Assembly: GCA_029688825.1 (NCBI GenBank)
Contig: JARUKX010000012.1
Coordinates: 1 to 64,000, forward strand
Direction of reading: 5' to 3'
DNA: 64,000 bases
Origin: Haloarculaceae archaeon H-GB1-1
Lineage (GTDB): Archaea > Halobacteriota > Halobacteria > Halobacteriales > Haloarculaceae
Each line of letters starts with the position of its first letter. Within the stretch, counting starts at the first letter, position 1. Shown here in pieces: positions 35,554 through 43,725 of this stretch. The notes under the pieces were generated by a model. That model had not been told where the DNA came from and did not search any database. It saw only the letters and a program-made list of their open reading frames with translations. A program made the position numbers and the translations under genes.

Positions 35554-37262
35554 TCCAGCAGGTACACTCTGGCTTCGTACGGCCGAAGCCGAACGCCGGC
35601 CGGCGAATCCTGGGCGTCGACGTCGTAGTTCGCGAGCAACAGGGTGGGGTCGTCGACGGACACCTCCTCTGGGAGTTCGAATCGCGACGGCTCGGTCGAG
35701 AAGTTCAACACGACGAGCGCGCGCTGTTCCTCGCCCCGCCGGAGGTAGGCGTATATCTCCGGATGGTCGGGCAGGAGCAGTTCGTACCGGCCGGAGACCA
35801 GCACGTCGTGGTCGTGACGGAGGTCGATGAGTCGTCGGTAGTAGTGCCACACGGAGTCGGTGTCGGCACGGGCGGACTCGACGTTGATCTCCGTGTAGTT
35901 CGGGTTGACGGTGAGCCACGGCTCGCCCGTCGTGAACCCGGCGTTCGCCGAATCGTTCCACTGGACCGGCGTCCGCGCGTTGTCGCGGCTGCCGTATCGG
36001 ACCGCGTCGCCGATGTCGTCGAAGTTCTCGACGTCGTCGCGTTCGAGCATCCGCTCGACGTAGCGGATGGTCTCGACGTCGGTGAACTCGTCGACGCTCT
36101 CGAAGGGGACGTTCGTCATGCCGATCTCCTCGCCCTGGTAGACGAACGGCGTCCCGCGGAGGGTGTGCAAGAGGGTTCCCAACAGTTTCGCGGACTCGAC
36201 GCGGTACGCCTCGTCGTCGCCGAATCGGGAGACCATCCGCGGCTGGTCGTGGTTGTTGAGGTACAGCGCGTTCCAGCCGTCGGGATAGAGCCCCTCCTGC
36301 CAGAGGGTGAACGTCTCTTTCAAGTCGGTCAGCTTCCAGTCGCTGAAGTTCCACGGGTCCGCCTCGCCCTCGTCCAAACGCATGTGCTCGAAGTGGAACA
36401 CCATGTCGAGCGGCGCGTCCGTGCCGGCGTACGCCAGCGCGTCCTCGACGGAGATGCCCGGCATCTCGCCGACGGTCAGGACGTCGTAGTCGGCGAGGAC
36501 CTCGTCGTGCATCTCCCAGAGGTACTCCTCGACGTGCGGGCCGTTGATGAAGTGTTCGCTCCCGGTGACGACCTCCGAGGGATGGCCGTCCGGAAGCCCA
36601 TCCGTCTTTGAGATGAAGTTGATCACGTCCATCCGGAAGCCGTCGACGTCCTTGTCCAGCCACCAGCGCATCATCTCGTAGACGTCCTCTCTGACCGCGG
36701 GGTTCGTCCAGTTCAGGTCCGGTTGGGTCTCGTCGAACAGGTGGAGGTAGTACGCGCCACGAACCTCGTCGTAGGTCCACGCGGGACCGCCGAACAGCGA
36801 GTCCCAGTTGTTCGGCGGGCCGTCGTCGCTCTCGCGCCAGACGTAGTAGTCGATGTAGGGGTCCTCCTTCCGACGGGACCGCTCGAACCACTCGTGCTCG
36901 CTGGACGTGTGGTTGACGACGAGGTCCATGATGAGCCGCACGTCCCGCTCGTGCAGGCCGTCTCGCAACCGTTCCCAGTCGCGCATCGTCCCGAACTCGT
37001 CGAGAGTGGAGCGGTAGTCCCGGACGTCGTAGCCGTAGTCGTTCAGCGGCGAGTCGTAGACCGGCGTCAGCCAGACGACGTCGACGCCGAGGTCGGCGAT
37101 GTAGTCCAGTTTCTCGACGATGCCCGGAATGTCGCCGACGCCGTCACCGGCGATGGCGTCGGCGGTCGCGTCGTCAGGGGTGCTGTCGTTGAAGCTTCGG
37201 GGATATATCTGGTAGACGACCGCGTCGTCCCACCAGGTGGGGGCGTTGGATGTCGACGTCAC
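35550..37262 (-). CDS. GH13 alpha-glucosidase (oligo-1,6-glucosidase-like)
   Basis: A 570-residue cytoplasmic glucosidase. 'WWDDAVVYQIYPRSFND' opens the barrel; catalytic residues are Asp212 ('GFRMDVIN'), Glu266 ('LTVGEMPG') and an Asp in 'LNNHDQPR', with the His kept. 'PVQWNDSANAGFT' is typical of alpha-glucosidases of subfamilies close to oligo-1,6-glucosidase. It should release glucose from short maltose- or isomaltose-type sugars. I used the GTG at 37262 (MTSTSNAPTWWDD); the frame upstream has no good start. TATA-like AATTAA lies about 20 bp upstream. Confidence 0.85.
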   Translation of the reverse strand: MTSTSNAPTWWDDAVVYQIYPRSFNDSTPDDATADAIAGDGVGDIPGIVEKLDYIADLGVDVVWLTPVYDSPLNDYGYDVRDYRSTLDEFGTMRDWERLRDGLHERDVRLIMDLVVNHTSSEHEWFERSRRKEDPYIDYYVWRESDDGPPNNWDSLFGGPAWTYDEVRGAYYLHLFDETQPDLNWTNPAVREDVYEMMRWWLDKDVDGFRMDVINFISKTDGLPDGHPSEVVTGSEHFINGPHVEEYLWEMHDEVLADYDVLTVGEMPGISVEDALAYAGTDAPLDMVFHFEHMRLDEGEADPWNFSDWKLTDLKETFTLWQEGLYPDGWNALYLNNHDQPRMVSRFGDDEAYRVESAKLLGTLLHTLRGTPFVYQGEEIGMTNVPFESVDEFTDVETIRYVERMLERDDVENFDDIGDAVRYGSRDNARTPVQWNDSANAGFTTGEPWLTVNPNYTEINVESARADTDSVWHYYRRLIDLRHDHDVLVSGRYELLLPDHPEIYAYLRRGEEQRALVVLNFSTEPSRFELPEEVSVDDPTLLLANYDVDAQDSPAGVRLRPYEARVYLLD

Positions 37263-37372
37263 GAATTGTACGCAGTTAATTGGGCCCCAGCCTACATGAG
37301 CGCCGTGGCGGCGGGTCGTCGCGCGCCGACCATCCGCGTACACTTTTGAACGAGAGCGACGAACGCAGTGCC

Positions 37373-38350
37373 ATGGAGTACACCACCCTCGGCGACACCG
37401 GCATGGAAGTCAGTCGCATCTGTCTCGGTTGCATGAGCTTCGGGTCCTCGGACTGGCGCTCGTGGGTACTAGACGAGGACGAGGGACTGGAGCTGATCGA
37501 CCGCGCCATCGACCTCGGCATCAACTTCTTCGACACCGCGAACATGTACTCGAAGGGCGAGTCCGAACGCATCCTCGGCAAGGGACTGGAGGGCCATCGC
37601 GAGGAGTCCGTGGTCGCGACGAAGTGCTACTTCCAGATGGACGAGGACAACCCCCATTCGGGCGGGCTCTCCCGGAAGGCCATCGAGCAGGAGCTGTCGA
37701 ACAGCCTCGACAGGCTCGGGATGGACACCATCGACCTCTACCAGCTCCACCGCTGGGACGACGACACCGCCGTCGAGACGACGCTCGGCGCGCTCGACGA
37801 CGCCGTCCGTCGCGGACAGGTCCGCCACGTCGGAGCGAGTTCGATGTGGGCCCACCAGTTCGCGAAGGGCCTCTACACCGCGGACGCGCTCGGCACCGAG
37901 CGGTTCGTCTCGATGCAGGACCACTACAATCTCCTCTACCGAGAGGAGGAGCGGGAGATGCTCCCGCTCTGTGCCGACGAGGGCGTCGCCGTCATGCCGT
38001 GGAGTCCGCTCGCGCGCGGGTACCTCACGCGACCCCACGAGCAGTTCGACGCGACGGCCCGCGGCGAGGTCGACCAGCACGCACGCGACCACCCGTACTT
38101 CGAGGGGGGCGGGAAAGAGATAAACGAGCGCGTCGAGGAACTCGCCGGCGAGTACGACGCCTCGATGGCCCAGATCTCGCTCGCGTGGCTGTTCGAGAAG
38201 GACGTCGTGACCGCGCCCATCGTCGGCACGACCAGCGTCGAACACCTCGAAGAGGCGGTCGAGGCGCTGGACATCTCGCTCGACGACAGCGACGTGGAAT
38301 GGCTGGAGGAGCCGTACGAACCCGTTCGGGTCTCCGGCCACGACGACTGA
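37373..38350 (+). CDS. Aldo/keto reductase
   Basis: A 325-residue NADPH-dependent reductase. The catalytic four are visible: Asp and Tyr in 'NFFDTANMYSKGESE', Lys in 'VVATKCYF' and His in 'LYQLHRWDD'. It has the loop 'APIVGTTSVEHLEEAV' that binds the cofactor phosphate. It resembles the YajO/AKR11-like group that reduces aldehydes and ketones from sugars or toxins. Substrate unknown. It is divergent from the glucosidase, with 110 bp between. Confidence 0.88.
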   Translation: MEYTTLGDTGMEVSRICLGCMSFGSSDWRSWVLDEDEGLELIDRAIDLGINFFDTANMYSKGESERILGKGLEGHREESVVATKCYFQMDEDNPHSGGLSRKAIEQELSNSLDRLGMDTIDLYQLHRWDDDTAVETTLGALDDAVRRGQVRHVGASSMWAHQFAKGLYTADALGTERFVSMQDHYNLLYREEEREMLPLCADEGVAVMPWSPLARGYLTRPHEQFDATARGEVDQHARDHPYFEGGGKEINERVEELAGEYDASMAQISLAWLFEKDVVTAPIVGTTSVEHLEEAVEALDISLDDSDVEWLEEPYEPVRVSGHDD

Positions 38351-38369
38351 TCCGGGCGACGAACGACGT

Positions 38370-39137
38370 CTAGCTCGACGTCATCCCGCCGTCGACGACG
38401 AGCGATTCGCCGTTGACGTACGACGCGCGGTCGCTCGCGAGGAAGGTGATCGCGTCGGCGATCTCGTCGGGTTGACCGGCGCGACGGAGCGGGATAGTCT
38501 GCTCCATCTGTTCGCCCGCTTCGGTGCCGACGAGTGGGACGTCCTCGGAGGTCATCGCTGTCTCGGTCAGCCCGGGATGGACGGCGTTGACGCGGATGCC
38601 CTCCGGGCCGAGTTCGGCCGCGAGCGCGTAGGTCATGAGTCGGACCGCGCCCTTCGACATCGAGTAGGTGACCGTTCCCGGCCCACCTTCGATGCCGGCT
38701 GTCGAAGAGACGTTGACGATGCGGCCGTCGCGGTCGTTCTCGAGCATCCGCTGGGCCGCGACCTGTGCGGCGAAGAACGAGCCGCGAGCGTTGACGTTCA
38801 GGAGTCGGTCGTACTCCTCGGGCGTCACCTCGACGAACGGCCCCTGCGTGACGATGCCGGCGTTGTTCACCAGAATCGAGATGCCGCCGAACCGGTCGGC
38901 GGCCTCGACAGCGGCGACGAGTTGGTCGTAGTTGGTGACGTCGCACTCGACGAAGACCGCGTCAGCGTCGGTCTCGTCGGCGATGCGCTCGTGGGTCGGC
39001 TGGCCGCCTTCACGGGGCTCCGCCTGTCTGTCCGCGACGACGACGTCCGCGCCCGCCTCGGCGAGCGAGAGGGCTGTCGCGCGACCGATGCCGCTGGCTG
39101 CGCCAGTCACGACGGCAGCGTGGTCAGTGAGATCCAT
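38370..39137 (-). CDS. Short-chain dehydrogenase/reductase
   Basis: A 255-residue classical SDR. The NAD(P) motif is TGAASGIGRAT (residues about 11-21), NNAG is in 'ILVNNAGIVTQGP', and the active site is Ser in 'VNVSSTAG' with Tyr-X3-Lys in 'TYSMSKGA'. An Asp at the end of the second strand (VVVADRQAEP) suggests NAD over NADP. Close to FabG-like 3-oxoacyl reductases and sugar-alcohol dehydrogenases; the substrate is not clear. It converges with the aldo/keto reductase. Confidence 0.88.
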   Translation of the reverse strand: MDLTDHAAVVTGAASGIGRATALSLAEAGADVVVADRQAEPREGGQPTHERIADETDADAVFVECDVTNYDQLVAAVEAADRFGGISILVNNAGIVTQGPFVEVTPEEYDRLLNVNARGSFFAAQVAAQRMLENDRDGRIVNVSSTAGIEGGPGTVTYSMSKGAVRLMTYALAAELGPEGIRVNAVHPGLTETAMTSEDVPLVGTEAGEQMEQTIPLRRAGQPDEIADAITFLASDRASYVNGESLVVDGGMTSS

Positions 39138-39180
39138 ACGTGACAGTCGGAGGACAGGAGAAAAACACCTCCTCTCGTTA

Positions 39181-39690
39181 TCACGAACCGAGAACGTCGT
39201 CGGCGACGCGTTCCAGCGTTCGGACGCTCTCGTCGTCGTAGGCGATGACGCGCACGTCGGAGAGCGTCTCGGGCTCGTACTCCGCGACGACCTGACTGAC
39301 GAGTCGCGCGCCGTCTGCGACCTCGAACCCGGCGACGCCCGTCCCCAGCAGCGGCAGCACCAGCGAGCGAGCGCCGAGTTCGTCGGCGCGTTCGAGCGCG
39401 TTCCGCGTCGCGTCTCGGATGCTCTCGGCCGTCGCGCGACCGTCCCCGTAGTGGGGCATCGCGGCGGCGTGGACGACCCACTCGGCGTCGAGGTCGTAGG
39501 CGTCCGTCACGGCGACGCCACCGAGGTCGACCGGCCCCTTCGAGACGGCCTCCTCGTTTATCGCGCCACCAGCGCCGCGGCGGAGCGCACCGGCGACGCC
39601 GGACCCCATCTCCAGGCTCGTCCCGGCGGCGTTGACGAGTACGTCGGCGGACTGTGCGGCGATGTCTCCCTGCACGACTTCGAAGTCCAT
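39181..39690 (-). CDS. Macro domain protein
   Basis: A 169-residue single macro domain. 'VVQGDIAAQSADVLVNAAGTSLEMGSGV' holds the ADP-ribose binding Asp and Asn and the glycine-rich loop; 'LPLLGTGVAGF' is the second phosphate loop. Macro domains bind ADP-ribose or remove it from proteins or from O-acetyl-ADP-ribose. The Ala-Leu-Arg-Arg-Gly-Ala-Gly-Gly stretch after the loop is typical. No toxin or sirtuin gene is adjacent. I used the ATG at 39690. Confidence 0.88.
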   Translation of the reverse strand: MDFEVVQGDIAAQSADVLVNAAGTSLEMGSGVAGALRRGAGGAINEEAVSKGPVDLGGVAVTDAYDLDAEWVVHAAAMPHYGDGRATAESIRDATRNALERADELGARSLVLPLLGTGVAGFEVADGARLVSQVVAEYEPETLSDVRVIAYDDESVRTLERVADDVLGS

Positions 39691-39813
39691 AGCGGGAGAT
39701 TCGGTCGCACGGCGGAAAAAGCCATGTCGAGGACGCCCATGAGTCCGGAGGGCGTCGAAGACGAGCGGTTCGGAGACGTGCACTTCTCGGTGAGAAGGGC
39801 GCGTCTTTCTCTG

Positions 39814-40572
39814 TTACCCGATCGCCCCACGCAGCAGTTTGATTCCGAGCATGAGCGCGATTCCGACGAGAAACACGAGGAAGGAGAGCAGTGACCGTAC
39901 CTCGTCGTCTTGGTGTTTGATTTCGGGAATCAGGTCGGAGCTCGCGATGTAGATGAAGTTCCCCGCCGCAAACGGGAGGAGAACTGCCGGCAGGCCAGTG
40001 ACGACGTCGTCGAGGACGAACCCGACGACGCCGCCGAGGATGACGGTCGTCTGCGTGAGGAAGTTGAGGACGAGCGCCCGCCGCCGCTCGAACCCGCTGT
40101 AGAGGAGGACGCCGAAATCGCCGATCTCCTGAGGAATCTCGTGTAAGGCGATGGCCAGCGTCGTAACGACGCCCACTGGAGTCCCAACGAGGAACGCGCC
40201 CGCGATGACGAGCCCGTCGATGAAGTTGTGAAGCGTATCGGAGACTAGGACGAGATACGAGACCGGCTCGTGTTCGTGGACGTCGGCGTGGTCGTGTTGC
40301 CAGTGGAGGAACTGTTCGAGGACGTAGAACAGACAGAAGCCTCCGATGACCCAGAGAAACAACGGAAGTGTATCCTCGCTCCCCGTTTCGGTGATCGCGC
40401 GCGGGAGGAGATGGAGGAACGCGCCACCGATGAGACTGCCGGCGGCTAACGCCACCAGCCCCAGGAGGACAGAGTCGACCAGTTCCTCGCGAAGGAAGAG
40501 CGTGAGAACGCCGATCCACGCCGTCAGGCTGATTCCGACCGTCGCTACGACTATCCACCCGAACGGACCCAT
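39814..40572 (-). CDS. ZIP family metal transporter
   Basis: A 252-residue membrane protein with about eight helices. Metal path motifs are present: 'SDTLHNFIDGLVIAG' in helix 4 and 'ALHEIPQEIGDFGVL' in helix 5. The loop before helix 4 is His-rich (HWQHDHADVHEHE), typical for ZIP proteins that take up zinc or other divalent metal into the cytoplasm. No metal regulator is adjacent. The start ATG at 40572 fits the first helix. Confidence 0.9.
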   Translation of the reverse strand: MGPFGWIVVATVGISLTAWIGVLTLFLREELVDSVLLGLVALAAGSLIGGAFLHLLPRAITETGSEDTLPLFLWVIGGFCLFYVLEQFLHWQHDHADVHEHEPVSYLVLVSDTLHNFIDGLVIAGAFLVGTPVGVVTTLAIALHEIPQEIGDFGVLLYSGFERRRALVLNFLTQTTVILGGVVGFVLDDVVTGLPAVLLPFAAGNFIYIASSDLIPEIKHQDDEVRSLLSFLVFLVGIALMLGIKLLRGAIG

Positions 40573-40648
40573 CTAACCGGATTTCGGTTGACGTGAACAA
40601 TAAACTATGGAGACAGGCGAGTGCCCGGAGAGTCACTGACGCCCGCCA

Positions 40649-41353
40649 CTATCCGAGAAGAATCGCGAGCCCGTCGAAGACGAACAGGAAGTAGTACATC
40701 TGGACGACGCCGGCGACGACGAGGACGGCACCGGCGACGCGCCTGATCAGACCGGTGTTTGCGGAGAGCCGTCGCACGATGGTGTCCTTCCCGACGGCGG
40801 TCAACATCGTCACGCCGACCATGAGGGCACTCATCCCCGCGGCGTACGCGCCGAGGGTCGCGACGGCGCTGACCGGGCCGCCGGAGAGCGCCAGCGACGC
40901 GATGGCGACGAACAGCGGCGCGGTACAGCCGGCGGCCGCTGCGGCGTACACGACGCCGAACAGGAAGTAGCCGGTCGGTCCTCGTCGGCGTTCGGGGAGC
41001 TGAACGTGGAGCGCCGACGGGTCGAAGCGGCCCGAAAACATCGCCAGGCCGAGCAGGATCAGCACGGCACCGACGACGAGTTCCAGGACGCTCACGTTCG
41101 CGAGGACGCGAGTCCCGACCGCGAGGACGACGCCCGCGAGCAGACCGTAGACGAGGAAGAACCCCAGACTCGTCACGAGCCCGATCCCCGCGGCTCGTCC
41201 GAGTCGACCCGCGGTGGACCCGGTGGCGTCCTCGTCGGTCCCGAGGTAGAAGGCGACGTAGCCCGGCAAGAGCGGGAACGCACACGGCGCGAAGAACGTC
41301 GCCGTCCCGAGTCCGAACGCGAAGCCGAGCCTGAGAGAACCGAGGTCGAGCAT
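40649..41353 (-). CDS. ccdA: CcdA-type cytochrome c biogenesis/thiol transporter
   Basis: A 234-residue membrane protein with six helices. The conserved redox cysteines are in 'FFAPCAFPLLPGY' (helix 1) and 'AAAAGCTAPLFVA' (helix 4). It carries electrons from cytoplasmic thioredoxin to thiol proteins outside, such as TlpA. The start ATG overlaps the stop of the TlpA-like gene, so the pair is co-translated. A CcdA-TlpA pair is the usual archaeal form. Confidence 0.88.
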   Translation of the reverse strand: MLDLGSLRLGFAFGLGTATFFAPCAFPLLPGYVAFYLGTDEDATGSTAGRLGRAAGIGLVTSLGFFLVYGLLAGVVLAVGTRVLANVSVLELVVGAVLILLGLAMFSGRFDPSALHVQLPERRRGPTGYFLFGVVYAAAAAGCTAPLFVAIASLALSGGPVSAVATLGAYAAGMSALMVGVTMLTAVGKDTIVRRLSANTGLIRRVAGAVLVVAGVVQMYYFLFVFDGLAILLG

Positions 41354-41874
41354 CACCCGCCTCCGCTGGCACCGGCAGCACGCAGTCGTTCGGCGACGTC
41401 GTCCGCGGCGACGAGGCCGGTGTGTCGCCACTGTTCCGTTCCGTCGGCGTCGAGGACGACCAGCGTCGGGATGCGGTCGATTCCGTACCGCTCGCCGGTT
41501 CGGAGTTCGGGGTCCATCGCCACGTTCCAGGTGCCCTCGTACTCCCGCCAGAAGTCGGCCACGAGCGAGCGCTCGCTCTCCCACGTCACCGAGAGCATGT
41601 GGAGGTCGGGGAAGTCCGAGCGGATCTGCCGCAGGTGCTTCATCTGCGGTTTGCACGGCGCACACCACGTGGCGAAGAAGTCCAGCAAGACGACCGAGTT
41701 CGACGGCTGAACGGGAACGGTCGACCCGGACGACCCGGCGACAGAGAGCGTATCGAGCGCGAGTCCGTCGCTCGTCGTCTCGTCGCTCCCGGGGCTGGTC
41801 GTCGAGCAGCCGGCGAGTACCCCCAGTCCGCCGACGCCGAGCTGGAGGGCCCGCCGTCGGGTGTACCGTTCCAT
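41353..41874 (-). CDS. TlpA-like thioredoxin lipoprotein
   Basis: A 173-residue outer-face protein. The N-terminus 'YTRRRALQLGVGG' followed by 'LAGCSTT' is a Tat-type lipobox with Cys as the lipid site. A thioredoxin domain follows with the active site WCAPC, in 'LLDFFATWCAPCKPQ', and cis-Pro in 'DRIPTLVVLD'. It should reduce disulfides outside the membrane, for example for haem attachment, fed by the CcdA protein encoded downstream. Confidence 0.88.
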   Translation of the reverse strand: MERYTRRRALQLGVGGLGVLAGCSTTSPGSDETTSDGLALDTLSVAGSSGSTVPVQPSNSVVLLDFFATWCAPCKPQMKHLRQIRSDFPDLHMLSVTWESERSLVADFWREYEGTWNVAMDPELRTGERYGIDRIPTLVVLDADGTEQWRHTGLVAADDVAERLRAAGASGGG

Positions 41875-41974
41875 AGTGGGAGCTAGGCGCGCCGGGGCAA
41901 ATCCGTCCCGCGACTGTGAGAGTCCGCCGCACTACCGGGGACGGTTCAAGCGGAATCGGGGGCAATCACTGACC

Positions 41975-43102
41975 ATGAACCGCCGTTCGTTCCTCGCCAG
42001 CGCAGTCGTGACCGTGAGCGCGCTCGCCGGCTGTTCCGGACGCGGAACGGTCTCGGGCGGGTCGGAGACGACTGCGACCACGGAGACGGGAACCACCGCA
42101 GCCGCCGGGACAGCGGGTCAGGAGCTCCCCATTCCGAAGAGCGACCTGAATCGCGGCGCGGCGAAGGACGCCATCCCGGCGATCACCGAGCCGGCCTTCG
42201 GGAGCGACTGGAGCGACCACGGCGGGCTGGAGCCGTCCGACGAGGTGGTCGGCGTCGAACGCGACGGGCGGGCGCGTGCCTATCCGCTCCGGATCCTGAA
42301 CTGGCACGAGATCGTCAACGAAAGCTTCGACGGGCCGCTGCTGGTGACCTACTGTCCGCTCTGTGGTAGCGCCGTTACGGCCGAGCGGACGGTGAACGGC
42401 ACGGAAACGCGATTCGGCGTCTCCGGCTATCTCTACCAGTCCGACCTCGTGATGTACGACGAACTGACCGACAGCCTGTGGAGCCAGATCATGGCGACGG
42501 CCATCAACGGGCCGCGGACGGGCGAAACGCTCGCTCTCGTGCCCTCGACGCTGACGACGTGGAGCGACTGGACCGAGTCGCACCCGGAGACATCGGTCCT
42601 CCTGCCGCCGCCCGAATCGAAGACGATCACGGGCACGACGTCGCGGGACTACTCGCGTGACCCGTACTCGGGATACGACCGCAGCAGTCGGGTCGGAATC
42701 GGGTTCAACTCCTTCGACGACGAGCGACTGCATCCCAAGGCGCAGGTCGTCGGCGTCACCCACGACGGCGTCTCGAAGGCCTATCCGCTCGGCGTCGTCC
42801 AGAAGGACGACGTTCGGGTCGTCAACGACGACGTGAACGGGCTGCCGGTCGTCGTGACCGTCACGCCGGGCGGGTCGCTCGTCGCGTACGAACGAACCGT
42901 CGACGGCCGGACGCCGACGTTCGCGGCGGACGGCGACCGGCACCTGACCACGGGGGACACGCGGTGGGAGCGGACGACGGGAAGGGCGGTCGAGGGTCCG
43001 CTGGAGGGCACGCGACTGACCCGGGCGAACGACAGGTCACCGATGTTCTGGTTCGCCTGGCTGGACTTCCACCCGGAGACGGTGGTGTATCAACAGGACT
43101 AG
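41975..43102 (+). CDS. DUF3179 lipoprotein
   Basis: A 375-residue protein. Tat lipoprotein signal: NRRSFLASAVV and LAGC, then a short Thr/Gly-rich stretch. The DUF3179 domain begins about residue 75 ('ELPIPKSDL'), with 'LNWHEIVNESFDG', 'VTYCPLCGSAVTAER' (Cys-X2-Cys) and, near the end, 'SPMFWFAWLDFHPET'. The family is common outside bacterial and archaeal cells; function unknown, though the CPLC pair suggests metal or redox use. It is divergent from the TlpA-like gene. Confidence 0.85.
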   Translation: MNRRSFLASAVVTVSALAGCSGRGTVSGGSETTATTETGTTAAAGTAGQELPIPKSDLNRGAAKDAIPAITEPAFGSDWSDHGGLEPSDEVVGVERDGRARAYPLRILNWHEIVNESFDGPLLVTYCPLCGSAVTAERTVNGTETRFGVSGYLYQSDLVMYDELTDSLWSQIMATAINGPRTGETLALVPSTLTTWSDWTESHPETSVLLPPPESKTITGTTSRDYSRDPYSGYDRSSRVGIGFNSFDDERLHPKAQVVGVTHDGVSKAYPLGVVQKDDVRVVNDDVNGLPVVVTVTPGGSLVAYERTVDGRTPTFAADGDRHLTTGDTRWERTTGRAVEGPLEGTRLTRANDRSPMFWFAWLDFHPETVVYQQD

Positions 43103-43103
43103 A

Positions 43104-43112
43104 ATTAAATAG
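43104..43112 (+). promoter_or_regulatory. TATA box of DUF998 gene
   Basis: ATTAAATAG lies 23-31 bp before the ATG at 43135, right after the stop of the DUF3179 gene. Suggests a separate, leaderless transcript. Confidence 0.45.
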
Positions 43113-43134
43113 CCCGGAACTGTGGGTCGGGGCG

Positions 43135-43725
43135 ATGGGAGTCCAGTACGAACGCGCGAGTATCGCCGCTGGCGTCTCGGCGGTCGCGGTCTCGCTCCTC
43201 GCGGTGGTCCTCGCGACGCTCGTCTCACCGTCGTTCGCCTGGACCAGCCACGCGCTCTCGAATCTCGGCGAACCGGGCCACGCCGTCGCGACGGACCTCA
43301 CGCGACTGCTGTTCAACAGCGGGCTGAAACTCGGCGGACTGCTGGGACTCGGATTCAGTTACGTCCTGTTCGTTCACGCCCGAAATCCCTTCGAGTACGT
43401 CGGGGTCGCGGCGTTCGTCGTCTCGATGCTCGCGATGGGAGCCATCGGCGTGTTCCCGGCCGGGACGACGCTGCACTTCCCCGCGTTCCTGACGTTCTAC
43501 GGGAGCCTGACCGCGGCGTTGCTCGGATTCGGCGTCGGCACCCTGCTCGCCGGCGAACGAGAACGCGGGCTCGCGACCATCCTGCTCGCCGTCGTGAACG
43601 TCGGGTCGTGGGTCGTCTGGATGCTCGGTGGCCCGTTGCTGCGACCCGGCCTCGCGATTCCGGAGTTCGTCGTCGCGCTCGTCCTCGGTGGGTGGATGCT
43701 CACCACGAGCACCCGCTACCGGTGA
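43135..43725 (+). CDS. DUF998 membrane protein
   Basis: A 196-residue protein with about six helices. Family marks: 'WTSHALSNLGEPGHAVATDLTRLLFNSGLKLGG' (pieces), and a pattern of polar residues at helix ends. DUF998 proteins are found in archaea and bacteria with no known function. It converges with the K+ channel gene with no gap between the stops. Confidence 0.75.
   Translation: MGVQYERASIAAGVSAVAVSLLAVVLATLVSPSFAWTSHALSNLGEPGHAVATDLTRLLFNSGLKLGGLLGLGFSYVLFVHARNPFEYVGVAAFVVSMLAMGAIGVFPAGTTLHFPAFLTFYGSLTAALLGFGVGTLLAGERERGLATILLAVVNVGSWVVWMLGGPLLRPGLAIPEFVVALVLGGWMLTTSTRYR

Noticed and set aside
34579-36891. 770-codon minus-strand ORF
   Set aside because: Spans both GH13 genes. Part reads against the TreS-like gene and part is another frame of the glucosidase. 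Arg-rich shadow.
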